Assembly (NCBI GenBank): GCA_025800105.1
Contig: JAOXSG010001101.1
Coordinates: 1-64,000 of the forward strand
DNA from: Cohaesibacter sp.
Lineage (GTDB): Bacteria > Pseudomonadota > Alphaproteobacteria > Rhizobiales > Cohaesibacteraceae
DNA: 64,000 nucleotides
Direction: 5' to 3'
Positions 10,679 to 20,658 of this stretch are shown here, piece by piece (the stretch's first letter is position 1; every line of letters begins with the position of its first letter). The notes below the pieces were generated by a model. That model had not been told where the DNA came from. It ran no database searches and saw only the letters and a list, made by a program, of their open reading frames with translations. A program made the position numbers and the translations under genes.

Positions 10679-11650
10679 ATGACTTTGCCTGCCCTTTTCG
10701 ATTCTTTGCGCCTTCCCGCTGTTGCTTCACCGATGTTTATCATTTCCAACCCGGAGATGGTGATTGCGCAATGCAAGGCCGGGATTGTCGGCTCTTTTCC
10801 AGCGCTCAATGCCCGCCCTCAGGAAACACTCGATGACTGGCTGACCAAGATTGAGGAAGAGCTGGATGCCTATAATCAGGCCAATCCAGATCAGCCTGCC
10901 GCCCCTTATGCTGTGAACCAGATTGTTCATCGCTCCAATGCGCGGCTTATGGCCGATCTGGAGGTCTGCGTGAAGCATAAAGTGCCGATTGTCATCACCT
11001 CTTTGGGGGCGCGTGAAGAGGTCAATGAAGCTGTTCATTCCTATGGCGGCATCGTTTTGCATGACATCATCAATAATAAATTTGCCAAAAAGGCCATAGA
11101 AAAAGGCGCTGATGGCCTGATCGCCGTTGCCGCTGGTGCTGGTGGCCATGCAGGGGTGCAATCTCCCCTCGCCCTGATCAGCGAGATTCGTGAATGGTTT
11201 GATGGCCCCTTGCTGCTTTCAGGGGCTATTGGCAATGGCTCGTCTATTCTGGCTGCTCAAGCCATGGGGGCGGATCTTGGTTATATCGGCTCTGCCTTCA
11301 TTGCCTCGCACGAGGCCAATGCTGTGCCCGATTACAAGCAAATGATTGTTGATTGCGCCGCTGATGACATTATCTATACAGACCGCTTTACCGGTGTGAA
11401 TGGCAATTATCTGATCCCCTCTCTTGTTGCCTCTGGCATTGATCCGCGCCGTTTGGCGCATGAGGATCGCAATAAAATGGATTTTGCCAAAGCCGACGGG
11501 TCTGAAGAAGAAAGCGCAAAGGCATGGAAAAGCATTTGGGGCAGTGGTCAGGGCATTGGTGCAGTCAAGTCAGTGGAGCCTGTTGCCGATATTGTGGCGC
11601 GCCTCTTTGATGAATATCAGGCTGCAAAAGAAAGACTGGCTGCGCTTTAA
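10679..11650 (+). CDS. Nitronate monooxygenase / NPD-like FMN oxidoreductase
   Basis: ASPMFIISNPEMVIAQCKAGIVGSFPALNARPQ; GADGLIAVAAGAGGHAGVQSP; ATG at 10679. Confidence 0.9.
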   Translation: MTLPALFDSLRLPAVASPMFIISNPEMVIAQCKAGIVGSFPALNARPQETLDDWLTKIEEELDAYNQANPDQPAAPYAVNQIVHRSNARLMADLEVCVKHKVPIVITSLGAREEVNEAVHSYGGIVLHDIINNKFAKKAIEKGADGLIAVAAGAGGHAGVQSPLALISEIREWFDGPLLLSGAIGNGSSILAAQAMGADLGYIGSAFIASHEANAVPDYKQMIVDCAADDIIYTDRFTGVNGNYLIPSLVASGIDPRRLAHEDRNKMDFAKADGSEEESAKAWKSIWGSGQGIGAVKSVEPVADIVARLFDEYQAAKERLAAL

Positions 11651-11664
11651 GCGCAGCTCTTTTT
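11639..11664 (+). terminator. Terminator overlapping the stop codon of the nitronate monooxygenase gene
   Basis: GCTGCGCTT-T-AAGCGCAGC (9-bp perfect stem, 11639-11657) followed by TCTTTTT. Confidence 0.75.
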
Positions 11665-11759
11665 CAGTCTCCCAATCAGGGAAAAGCACAATGGCGTGAA
11701 GGCATAAAAAAATCGCCTCTATTTTCATAGGGCGATGGCTTTACTTTCTTTTTAAACGA

Positions 11760-11836
11760 TGGTCGGAGCGAGAGGATTCGAACCTCCGACCCCCTGATCC
11801 CAAATCAGGTGCGCTACCAGGCTGCGCTACGCTCCG
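11760..11836 (-). tRNA. tRNA-Pro (anticodon TGG)
   Basis: Reverse complement CGGAGCGTAGCGCAGCCTGGTAGCGCACCTGATTTGGGATCAGGGGGTCGGAGGTTCGAATCCTCTCGCTCCGACCA; full cloverleaf with encoded CCA. Confidence 0.97.
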
Positions 11837-12063
11837 TTCCATCGGTGGAGTGGCTTATAGCGGCGATATTTTCAGATGGCAAGACCCTTTTGATAGAGAA
11901 ATTGCCTCAAGAGACAGTCTTTCCCCAGCTATCGGGTTTCGTTCAAAAAGTTTCTGTGCAACAGTATCAGCTTGTGAAAAAAGGCTTCTTTTTCGTTGCG
12001 CCAGTGATTTTGGTTGTTTATAGAAAGCCTACTTCACGGCGGATCATTGATCTGCTTCGTTGT

Positions 12064-12138
12064 TGGGGTGTAGCCAAGTGGTAAGGCATCGGTTTTTGGT
12101 ATCGTGTATCGTAGGTTCGAATCCTACCACCCCAGCCA
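12064..12138 (+). tRNA. tRNA-Gln (anticodon TTG)
   Basis: TGGGGTGTAGCCAAGTGGTAAGGCATCGGTTTTTGGTATCGTGTATCGTAGGTTCGAATCCTACCACCCCAGCCA; acceptor TGGGGTG/CACCCCA, encoded CCA. Confidence 0.96.
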
Positions 12139-12233
12139 CATATTTTCCATGTTATAAAAATGATATAAGCGCTTGAATGGCAATGTTTTGTGCTGTTCGT
12201 GTTTCTCGAGATAAGCCGCTTTTTCTATTTGGC

Positions 12234-14474
12234 TTATATGCGGTCCAAAAGTTCGAAATATTGTTTGCCAATGTGATCCCATCTATAGCGGCGTTGTGCT
12301 ATATCCAGCATAGCCTCTCTTATCTCAACGTCTTTTTGAGGTGAGAGGTTATATATCAATGCAGAGAGTTCCTCAGAATTTTTGAAATAACCAGCTGCAT
12401 TCTCGGTCGTTAGCCTATTAAATGTGCAATCAAATGCCAAAATAGCTATGCCAAAATGCATCATCTCGACCAATGACGGGTTGGTGCCGCCGGCCGAGTG
12501 ACCATGAATATATGCCGATGCCTTCGCCCTTAAGGCATATAGCCCTTCTGGCTCATAGACTGGATCCAGCAGATACAGATTTTCGCTATCTTTATATTGC
12601 GCTTTTAGCTTGCGGCCATATGCGGTGTTCTTCCAGTTACCAACAAAGACCAGCGGCTTGTCTAGGCTCGCAAAGGCTTTCAGGATCATATGGACGTTAT
12701 TTTCCGGTTCGATCCGGCAAAGCGCCAAGGCGTAGGTATTTGGCACTCCATCCGGCAGGCGACAAGATGCTGCCATTTTTGCGACTGCATGATCGCCACC
12801 ATAGGCTATGATCTCGCTATCGCTGCCATAGGCTTCTTTGATATGGTGCGCTATGGCTTGATTGTCAGCAATGATGTGGTGGGAAAAACGGATTGCAGCC
12901 CATTCTGATATTTTCAGGAAAGCACGCGCCAATCCATTCCACTTCTCTCGTTTCCATTCGATCCCGTCAATATTGGTAACAATCCTAGCTCGGCTTATTA
13001 AGCGGATCAGAGGCAAAGCCAATGCCCCAGAAATCCCCAGAAGCACAATTCGGTTATGCCCACTGAACACGGCCCCCAAAAGGCTAAGAATGTCATAGGG
13101 AATGCTCTGTATTCCATTGGCACGCAGCCCAATATAGCGCAGCCGGGCACTCTCGAAACGCTCAGCTCGATCCCGACTTTCTTTTGACGAGCACCACACC
13201 GTCAAGATGGCTCTATGCCTGATGCGGGCATGATAAAGCACCAGATTTTCTGCCAATGTTTCAAACCCGCCATAACGGCCCGGCACGCCAACTGTGCCCA
13301 GCAAGGCAATTTTTAAAACTGGCACAGTGGTGCTCTGCTGCTCAAAGACTGTTAAGAAGCGCTGTTGAAACCGCTCCAGAGTGAACCGGCTCTCATATTG
13401 CATTCTGTTTTGGCGGGATTGGCCCTCTTGTTGATCCGCCAGCATAGATATCAGAGCATTGGCAAGCTCTTGGGCATTGTCTGGTTCCACCAAAATGCTG
13501 GCTGTTTCTTGCAGCATTTCCGGCAATCCGCCTGTCTTGGAGGCTATAATCAGGCAGCCCGCCCGCAATGCTTCCAGTCCGGTTGTTGGAAATGGGTCTG
13601 CAAATAGGGACGGTATACAAGCGACTTTGCTTTGCGCAAAAAATGTTGCAGCATCTGCACGTTCCCCCAAATATTCTATATGCAAATGTGAAAAATCTGA
13701 AAATAGCCCCTTAGGTAAGGAGACACCGGGAAGGCAACCACCGATGATAAGCACCTTGGTGCCTTTGCGCTCTGGACTATCCAGACTGCGCAATGCGTTC
13801 AGAAAGGTATAAAATCCCTTTTTCTGTGTCAGTCGTCCAACATAGGCTATATCCCACTTACGGCCTCTTTCAAGGATTGCTGTAGCAGCCTTCGTGTCAG
13901 CGCCCCTCCCCCTATCATTCTCTATATGGATCTCATCCAAATCCGGGATGCCGTTATGAAGAACCTCTGCTTGCGGGGTGTTTGCAAGCCCCCATGCAGT
14001 CTTGATGGCTTGTGACACAACAATGATTTTGAGATCAAACACCCGAATTGTCGCCCTAAGCAGCAATGCAACCACTGGTGTGGGAGCGCTCTCATGCAGA
14101 TGCAAAATACAATGGCGACGCATCATGCGGGCAATGATGGCGGCGGGCAGTGTCGCAAAGCTATTGCAATATATGATATGATGTCTGGGATAACACTTTC
14201 GCAAAAGCTTGGCAAAATGGACACTATTGGCCACCACTTTTGCCAAACTCTTAAACGGTTTGCTGCGAAACTCGCGCATCACCAATATTGGTAGCTCAGC
14301 TTGTTGAGCATAACGCAATGCGGGCTCGTTGTGCTCCACTGCCACAAGCGCCTCTACATCGTACCCCGCTTTTTGCATGAAGCTGATGATGATCCGCGCA
14401 ATCCGGGAGGACCCATACAGATCTGAAACGCAATCAATGAATAGAATGGATTGATCGTCAAGCACTGCGCACAC
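12234..14474 (-). CDS. Two-domain glycosyltransferase: N-terminal GT4-type plus C-terminal DUF1972/rhamnosyltransferase-like GT4
   Basis: 746 aa; first GT: WDIAYVGRLTQKKGFYTFLNALRSL...FPTTGLEALRAGCLIIASKTGGLPEML; second: LKIALLGTVGVPGRYGGFETLAENLV...AYIHGHSAGGTNPSLVEMMHFG. Confidence 0.88.
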   Translation of the reverse strand: MCAVLDDQSILFIDCVSDLYGSSRIARIIISFMQKAGYDVEALVAVEHNEPALRYAQQAELPILVMREFRSKPFKSLAKVVANSVHFAKLLRKCYPRHHIIYCNSFATLPAAIIARMMRRHCILHLHESAPTPVVALLLRATIRVFDLKIIVVSQAIKTAWGLANTPQAEVLHNGIPDLDEIHIENDRGRGADTKAATAILERGRKWDIAYVGRLTQKKGFYTFLNALRSLDSPERKGTKVLIIGGCLPGVSLPKGLFSDFSHLHIEYLGERADAATFFAQSKVACIPSLFADPFPTTGLEALRAGCLIIASKTGGLPEMLQETASILVEPDNAQELANALISMLADQQEGQSRQNRMQYESRFTLERFQQRFLTVFEQQSTTVPVLKIALLGTVGVPGRYGGFETLAENLVLYHARIRHRAILTVWCSSKESRDRAERFESARLRYIGLRANGIQSIPYDILSLLGAVFSGHNRIVLLGISGALALPLIRLISRARIVTNIDGIEWKREKWNGLARAFLKISEWAAIRFSHHIIADNQAIAHHIKEAYGSDSEIIAYGGDHAVAKMAASCRLPDGVPNTYALALCRIEPENNVHMILKAFASLDKPLVFVGNWKNTAYGRKLKAQYKDSENLYLLDPVYEPEGLYALRAKASAYIHGHSAGGTNPSLVEMMHFGIAILAFDCTFNRLTTENAAGYFKNSEELSALIYNLSPQKDVEIREAMLDIAQRRYRWDHIGKQYFELLDRI

Positions 14475-15819
14475 TGTCTCCCGTCAAATCCCTTCCTCGC
14501 TCAGAATAGGAAAGCATAATTATTTCAATAATTTCATCAATAATCTCGTTAATATCCTTATCAACATCAACCGGTATGAAAGTGTGACTTTCGTCAGCCA
14601 TCTGTTGTAACAGCGTAAGCTGCCTTGCCATTTCTTCCATACTGAGTTCGGGTTTTCTGGCGTGCAAAATATCAGGGGGGCCAAGCAGCGCAAAAATGAT
14701 GTCCGGCTTGGGCGCACTATATTGGACCAAACTGAGCAAGGGGGCTGGAACAGTCATCCGATATCTTAACGGATCGATGCGGAGATCAGTGATAAAGCGA
14801 TCAAAAATCACCAGATGCTTTCGAATTTTTAAGGGAAGAAGCACACAAAAATGCCCCAGACTATAATCCAAACAGAAATATGCCAGCCGGATGAATGAAA
14901 CAATTTTCCCATGTGGAATGACATTGTGAGGATCGGGGTTTTCCTGCTTTTCGATGGATGGGCTCCAAACTTTAAGCCTCCCCGGAGACGGCAAAAAACG
15001 AGGCCTCCAGTAAAAGCATGAAATTTCGTGAAAAATTGGCTCCATTCTGGTGCTGAGTTCTTGGATGAGCGTTGATTTTCCCGATCCATCAGGCCCCAAA
15101 AACGCAATAGTGCAGCCGACTGGTCTGCGAATCCGATATATTGCACGGCTGATTTCACGTTTCCATGCGACCGCCCGCCCTTTGCCCCCCATGCGCGCTT
15201 TGCCATATTTTATGAGTTTTCTTTTCATGGTGCGCTCTGAAATTTGCGGCGTCTTTGCAGCTGCTATCTCGATCGCATCCACAATGATTGGGGGAAATAT
15301 TTCAGCGCATGTTTTAAGGCTGTTTTTGCCAAGAAGAGTTCTTATTCGATCAACACGATAGCTACGACCATCCTGTTTGATAATATGGCGAACTGCGAGA
15401 TAAGCCAGCTCATTTTTTTCCGACAGGCTCCAGAAATTCCCATTAAAAACTCTGTCATGGGTTATTTCCTCGTGACGCAGGATCTCGCCAATCTCAAAGG
15501 AGGCATATCCCTCCATAATATCTATCTTCAGCACAATTCGTGCTGCACTTGCGCGCTTTACAAGTGTATAGGCCCGGCTATGCGTACCGGACCAGATATC
15601 ACACATGAGCAAGAGATCATTGCAATGTGCAAATACACGTATCAATTGTGCAATTGATGCGCTATCTTTGGAGGCCACCGAAATATCAAGGTCAAAATCC
15701 GTCTCTGCATTCTCTTTGGGCAAACCGGATAAGACACAATAGGATATGTCCTGATCATTCAGATCAGCCAAAAAACGGGTCACCAGTTGATTGCGCAGAG
15801 AAAGATCTAACTTACTCAT
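14458..15819 (-). CDS. Thymidylate kinase-like P-loop protein with an extra N-terminal domain, EPS-locus associated
   Basis: Walker A FLGPDGSGKSTLIQEL; FDRFITDLRIDPLRYR; N-terminal SYCVLSGLPKENAETDFDLDISV (nucleotidyltransferase-like pattern); 17-bp overlap with the downstream GT gene. Confidence 0.65.
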   Translation of the reverse strand: MSKLDLSLRNQLVTRFLADLNDQDISYCVLSGLPKENAETDFDLDISVASKDSASIAQLIRVFAHCNDLLLMCDIWSGTHSRAYTLVKRASAARIVLKIDIMEGYASFEIGEILRHEEITHDRVFNGNFWSLSEKNELAYLAVRHIIKQDGRSYRVDRIRTLLGKNSLKTCAEIFPPIIVDAIEIAAAKTPQISERTMKRKLIKYGKARMGGKGRAVAWKREISRAIYRIRRPVGCTIAFLGPDGSGKSTLIQELSTRMEPIFHEISCFYWRPRFLPSPGRLKVWSPSIEKQENPDPHNVIPHGKIVSFIRLAYFCLDYSLGHFCVLLPLKIRKHLVIFDRFITDLRIDPLRYRMTVPAPLLSLVQYSAPKPDIIFALLGPPDILHARKPELSMEEMARQLTLLQQMADESHTFIPVDVDKDINEIIDEIIEIIMLSYSERGRDLTGDSVRSA

Positions 15820-15899
15820 AAATAATCCTAAATTTTTATATCCTTCGCTCTTGTTCTTTCGCAATGGTGCAAGCTTTGCCCTATAGAGACAGTGGCGGA

Positions 15900-16967
15900 T
15901 CAATAAAACTGAAGTACATTTCTGGGACTCCAAAATAGAATGGTTACGACAGCCATGGTCAGAAAAGAGGCTGCACCGGATAGGACAAAAAGACTGTCAT
16001 CCCGCATGGCGCGCCGCATCAATAGAGCAATCAGAAACGGCTCCATCATCTGGGCCGGCAGGTAAATCCTATCACGGAATAAAACATTCCCCCAGAAAAG
16101 GATGCTCAACGTCAAGAGCGCCAAATAATATCGAAACAGCAAGATTTCTTTGTCTGAGAGCCGCTTTCGCAGCAGCCATGCCCCAGTCAATATGAGAACC
16201 GGAATGGCATATTGCAGCTTGAAACCGGAATTTTCATAAGCAAATCGTCCGCTGGATGCATAATTCTGATAATCTTCAAACCGCTCGATCCACGGTTCCA
16301 TACTTGTCGAGAAAAAGGGGAAAACATAAATCAGAGCAAGCGCTGCAAGGATCAATTTTATGGCAGAAATTGCTGCATGTTTGAGCGTTGAAAGATTTGA
16401 CACCGATAAAAAAACAGCATGACCCAGCGCAGAATAGTGAAACCCAGCCCCTGCGAGAACAAAAGCAAAAAAGCCTCGTGTTCGGCCCGCCGTGACCAAG
16501 ATTATCGTTGCATACATGATCAAGGCGGCGGCTAAACCATTCCTCAAAATTAGAATATTCACGGTCCAAAATACCGGTGACGCACAATATAAAGCAAAGG
16601 CAATCGCAGCCAGACCGGGATTGAAACGCACAAAAGCGAGATAGACAATCAGATTGGTGGCAAAGGCACTGACAAAAAGATAAACTATATTATCGTTACT
16701 GATGAGCCGCAGCAGGCGGAGCGCCATGATATAAGCTGTTTCAATGAAAGGCTCAAAATAGTCTGGATTGCTATACATCTGGAGATAAATGCGCGTATCA
16801 GCACCAAGACGGATATCGCGCAGGCTGATCGCCAGCGAGACGAGTGCCACAATTGGAATCGTAAAGGCTAACCGCTCCCATCGCCCCTGTATCGATTGAA
16901 TTGAAAAGCAATATAATCCTGCAATCAGGATGATGATAAAATAGGTGACATGAACAGATTCGATCAT
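15900..16967 (-). CDS. EpsG/Wzy-like polysaccharide polymerase membrane protein
   Basis: ~10 hydrophobic segments; LRDIRLGADTRIYLQMYSN early motif typical of EpsG-type proteins; position in the EPS operon. Confidence 0.65.
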   Translation of the reverse strand: MIESVHVTYFIIILIAGLYCFSIQSIQGRWERLAFTIPIVALVSLAISLRDIRLGADTRIYLQMYSNPDYFEPFIETAYIMALRLLRLISNDNIVYLFVSAFATNLIVYLAFVRFNPGLAAIAFALYCASPVFWTVNILILRNGLAAALIMYATIILVTAGRTRGFFAFVLAGAGFHYSALGHAVFLSVSNLSTLKHAAISAIKLILAALALIYVFPFFSTSMEPWIERFEDYQNYASSGRFAYENSGFKLQYAIPVLILTGAWLLRKRLSDKEILLFRYYLALLTLSILFWGNVLFRDRIYLPAQMMEPFLIALLMRRAMRDDSLFVLSGAASFLTMAVVTILFWSPRNVLQFY

Positions 16968-18088
16968 AAGATGCCCTGCCCTTGCTCTTGCATCACCTCT
17001 CGCAACACTTCAGCTGCTTCTGTCGAACCATTTAAGAGTTTGCGCAGAAAATAGGACACCAGCAACAGTTGCGCCCCCTCTCTGCTCCCCTCATGCCAAC
17101 GCTCCTGCATTCGCGTTTTAAGGGTTATAGCGTCTAAGGTGTCTGTGCTGATCAGAAAATGCAGATGGTCATAACCAAGTGGATGCGTTCTGGATTGCTC
17201 CCAATCAAAGACATAAAGCTGCCCGTCTGTGAGGCGGCAGTTCCATGGGGTAAAATCTCCATGCGCCAGCGCTCCATAAACAGAGCTATGGTCCAGAATT
17301 CTGATAATTTCATCCAGCGCTCTGAGCGCAATCCTGTTTGCAAGTGGTGTTAGCTTTGTTGCCACCGATTTATGCTTGTTGCGCAAAATATCTGCATATT
17401 CCACACTGAGCGGTGCAGCCGTTTTTCTGGCCATTTCTTCAAGAAAGGCAACATGCTTCTTTTTGAGCCTTCTTGCAGATTGACAGTTCGGCTTTGTCTC
17501 ATCACTACAGATATATGCCCTTCGGCAAGCAAAGTGCGTATAAGCGAGTATCTGTGGCAGAATAGCCGTTGCCAATTTTAGTTGTTTGGCGCGCTTTAAC
17601 GCCCGTATTTCATGGGCGATCAAAGTGTTGGCTTGTGGCGAGCAGGCAAGCTTGAGATAGGCATTTTGGCGGCTATCCATGCTACGAAGCTGCACTGTGA
17701 TTTTACGATCTGGACCGGGTGTGCCTGAAAAGAAAGCGGCGCTTGACCAATTGTGAAGGCATGGCTTGGAATGCATGGCCTTTAGATAGATGCGATTGCG
17801 GGTCCAGATGGGTCGCAATCCGATATGATTGCAGGAAAGAGCGGCACATTTTGCCAAGCGAGAATGCAGTGACATCGGCGTCAGCATCCTAAATGCAGAC
17901 GCTATGCTTGTCCGGTTTTGCAAGGGAACGAGAAGCCAGCGGTCTATGCTTGCAGCTTTGAGGATCGCAAAGGCGGAGGCTTGAGGATCAGTGGCTGTGC
18001 TTTGTTCCAGACCCAACAGCCCCAATTCTTCAATAAATTGCGCAAAATTTGGATTGGTGAGGGGAAACAGATTGGTTCTTAAAAACAT
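16964..18088 (-). CDS. APH/choline-kinase-fold phosphotransferase
   Basis: GALAHGDFTPWNCRLTDGQLYVFDWEQSRTHPLGYDHLHFL = Brenner motif HGDFTPWN plus DWE; 4-bp overlap with the EpsG-like gene. Confidence 0.75.
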   Translation of the reverse strand: MFLRTNLFPLTNPNFAQFIEELGLLGLEQSTATDPQASAFAILKAASIDRWLLVPLQNRTSIASAFRMLTPMSLHSRLAKCAALSCNHIGLRPIWTRNRIYLKAMHSKPCLHNWSSAAFFSGTPGPDRKITVQLRSMDSRQNAYLKLACSPQANTLIAHEIRALKRAKQLKLATAILPQILAYTHFACRRAYICSDETKPNCQSARRLKKKHVAFLEEMARKTAAPLSVEYADILRNKHKSVATKLTPLANRIALRALDEIIRILDHSSVYGALAHGDFTPWNCRLTDGQLYVFDWEQSRTHPLGYDHLHFLISTDTLDAITLKTRMQERWHEGSREGAQLLLVSYFLRKLLNGSTEAAEVLREVMQEQGQGIL

Positions 18089-19398
18089 AGCGGCCTAAGC
18101 CCCATGGTCCGATAGCCTCCAATAGCCAGTGGCAGATAGCTGGCCAAGACCCCAATGCAAGCTGCCATAGCAGCGCCCAGCAGCCCGTAATATGGCACCA
18201 ATATCCATGTAGCCATCCCCAATGTTACAGCACCGATTAGCTGACTTAATACACAATATCTCTGATAACCGGTCATCAGCAATGTCACAGTCACAGGTCC
18301 AAAAGCTGCTCGTATCAGCTGTGCGACAAGAAGCAGGACAAGCACGGGATAGACATTGCTCGCATAGAGTGAGCCTAAAAGCAGATCGATGATTTGCTCC
18401 CCCCAAATATAGAAGAAGCCTGCAATCATCAGAGCAGCAACAATCCCTGCCAAGGACAGCATATGATAAAGCTTTTGCAAGTCTTCCAATTCCCCTTTGG
18501 AATGGAGACTGACGACCCGGGCTGCCATCAGCAATTCAAGGATGCCAATAGGAAGTGCAACGCACTGCGCGGCTTTGTCCGCAAGATGATAGTAGGAGAC
18601 ATGCTCTTTTTGCAAAAGAAAGCCAACCAATATCAGGTTCAGCTGCAATCCAATGATCATCAAAATAGAATAGGCAATATAGCCTTTGCTCTGTGCAACA
18701 AGCAGGTAGACGCGCCTATATGCCGGGCCTGACTGACCAAAATCTTTTGTCAGTCGCTGCACTCTTAGTTGAGACAGGACAGCCCCGAAACCATAACCGA
18801 CAGCAAGGGCTACAAGCACAAACCACGGCATCCGGGTGCCTGATATCGACATAAGACAGAACAGGAGCACAAGTGAGGCCAAGGGAGCCATGATCAGGAG
18901 ATAAAATTGCCCTTCGCTGGCTCGTTCCAGCCCTCTTAATCCTGCGCTGGCAATGTTCATGACGCCAATGAAGGCAGCGGCTAAGCAGATTGTGCCAATG
19001 ATCTGCCCTGACAAAGAAAGCGGAATTGCATCCAGCATTGATCCAATGGCGAGCAGCAGAAGAAAGATACATGCAGCAAGCGCAACAGACTGAATGGAGG
19101 CCATAATGGCTGGTCGGATTTCAGCATATCGGCCCTCTGTCCTCAGCATGGCAACATGCCGGGTTAAATATTGCGATACCCCGCCAGAGATAGAAGCCGC
19201 TCCAATTGTGGCAAGAGACCACGAAATGGCGTAAATACCATAATCCTTTGGCCCCAGCCAATCTGCAAGCAGAACCGAAATTGACAAAGCCAGTGGTAAG
19301 GAGAGCAATTTTATTGCTCCAACAACAGCACCGTTGCGAAGATAATATGAAAAAGTGTCACTGGAATTGGAATATCGCTTGGAACGCATTTGATACAC
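18079..19398 (-). CDS. Polysaccharide flippase (Wzx / MATE-like)
   Basis: 12-14 hydrophobic segments; SVLLADWLGPKDYGIYAISWSLATIGAASISGGVSQYLTRHVA motif. Confidence 0.85.
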   Translation of the reverse strand: MYQMRSKRYSNSSDTFSYYLRNGAVVGAIKLLSLPLALSISVLLADWLGPKDYGIYAISWSLATIGAASISGGVSQYLTRHVAMLRTEGRYAEIRPAIMASIQSVALAACIFLLLLAIGSMLDAIPLSLSGQIIGTICLAAAFIGVMNIASAGLRGLERASEGQFYLLIMAPLASLVLLFCLMSISGTRMPWFVLVALAVGYGFGAVLSQLRVQRLTKDFGQSGPAYRRVYLLVAQSKGYIAYSILMIIGLQLNLILVGFLLQKEHVSYYHLADKAAQCVALPIGILELLMAARVVSLHSKGELEDLQKLYHMLSLAGIVAALMIAGFFYIWGEQIIDLLLGSLYASNVYPVLVLLLVAQLIRAAFGPVTVTLLMTGYQRYCVLSQLIGAVTLGMATWILVPYYGLLGAAMAACIGVLASYLPLAIGGYRTMGLRPLCF

Positions 19399-20658
19399 TC
19401 ATTCAGACCAAACTGGCAGATCAATCTGTCTATTTTTGCCTTTTAAAAAACAAGAATAGACTTCAAGATGCTGGCGCACGATATTTTCATAATTATATGT
19501 GTTAAGCGCCCGATGAATTGCCACTTTTGCCTTTTCTTGCCGCAGAGGCTCATTTAAGGCCAGCTCTAGCAATGCCTTGGCCAGACTTTCAACTGGCGTA
19601 TCGATGTTTGAAAGCGGCAAGGTTATTCCTGCATCAAGCCCAACAGCTCGCCCAATCGCATCTCCTTCCAGACAGATCGTCGGCAGGCCTGTCAGCATTG
19701 CCTGTAGCAAAATGGTTGCCAAGCCGTGATGGTAGCATGGATACAGAAAAATATCAGACTGGTTCAGCTCGACCAATAGCTTGTCCATTGGCAGCTCACC
19801 GGTCAGTGTCACCACGCCGCTCAGATTATTGTGCAGGATTTCCGCCTGAATTGCGCTTTTCAGATGTCCCGCCCCAACCATCGTCATGCAAGAGTTTGGA
19901 TAGTTCAAATGGAACTTTGCAAATGCCCGGACTGCATAGAACGCTCCCTTCCAATCGACAAATTCTCCTGCATATATAACCCGCAATGTGCCTTTGCGCT
20001 TCAGATTGGTTTTTCGCAGAGCCATACAAGGCGACGCTTCGATGCCTGTCTGGACAAAAGGAAGTACCTTTTTCTGGAGATTTTTAGAGAAAGAAGCCGG
20101 TGTATGCGACAGAATGATATCAGCGCGCATACGGGTGTAGCATACGCTTGGATCCAGATTGCGCAGAGCAAAGCGAAGGGCAGATCTGATCGTCTCATTT
20201 AGCCGTGCACACCACGGCATATGTCTGCGGATCAGTGGATGAGTATTCTCGCTTCCGACAGGTCCCCAGATGAATGGCTTCTTTTGGAAAGCTGCGCCAG
20301 ACGGCATCCAATCCATACCGCCCGTTAGATGATGAATGATGTCAAAATCATATATCTTGTCAAATTTTCGGATTGGGGCAGAAGACCCCAGCTGCCAAAG
20401 ATAATAATATAGCAAAAACCTCTTTTTGCCCCGACCTTTAAGCGCGGTAAAGAATGGGGGCAAATCGTAATAGAGCCAATTCACATTTGAGCAATGCTCT
20501 GCATTTTCAAGCGCGGATTTGTTGTTGCTGCGCGTCAAAATCCAGATCTGGTGTTCTTTTGCCAGTCTGCGCCCAAGCGTCCAACCGATTTCGCTTTCTC
20601 CCCCCTTTGCGGGTTCACAAGCATATGCAATGATTAGTATTTTCAATTTATCAGCCAA
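19399..20658 (-). CDS. Glycosyltransferase family 4
   Basis: ACEPAKGGESEIGWTLGRRLAKEHQIWILTRSNN; VIYAGEFVDWKGAFYAVRAFAKF; LYPCYHHGLATILLQAMLTGLPTICLEGDAIG. Confidence 0.88.
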   Translation of the reverse strand: MADKLKILIIAYACEPAKGGESEIGWTLGRRLAKEHQIWILTRSNNKSALENAEHCSNVNWLYYDLPPFFTALKGRGKKRFLLYYYLWQLGSSAPIRKFDKIYDFDIIHHLTGGMDWMPSGAAFQKKPFIWGPVGSENTHPLIRRHMPWCARLNETIRSALRFALRNLDPSVCYTRMRADIILSHTPASFSKNLQKKVLPFVQTGIEASPCMALRKTNLKRKGTLRVIYAGEFVDWKGAFYAVRAFAKFHLNYPNSCMTMVGAGHLKSAIQAEILHNNLSGVVTLTGELPMDKLLVELNQSDIFLYPCYHHGLATILLQAMLTGLPTICLEGDAIGRAVGLDAGITLPLSNIDTPVESLAKALLELALNEPLRQEKAKVAIHRALNTYNYENIVRQHLEVYSCFLKGKNRQIDLPVWSE

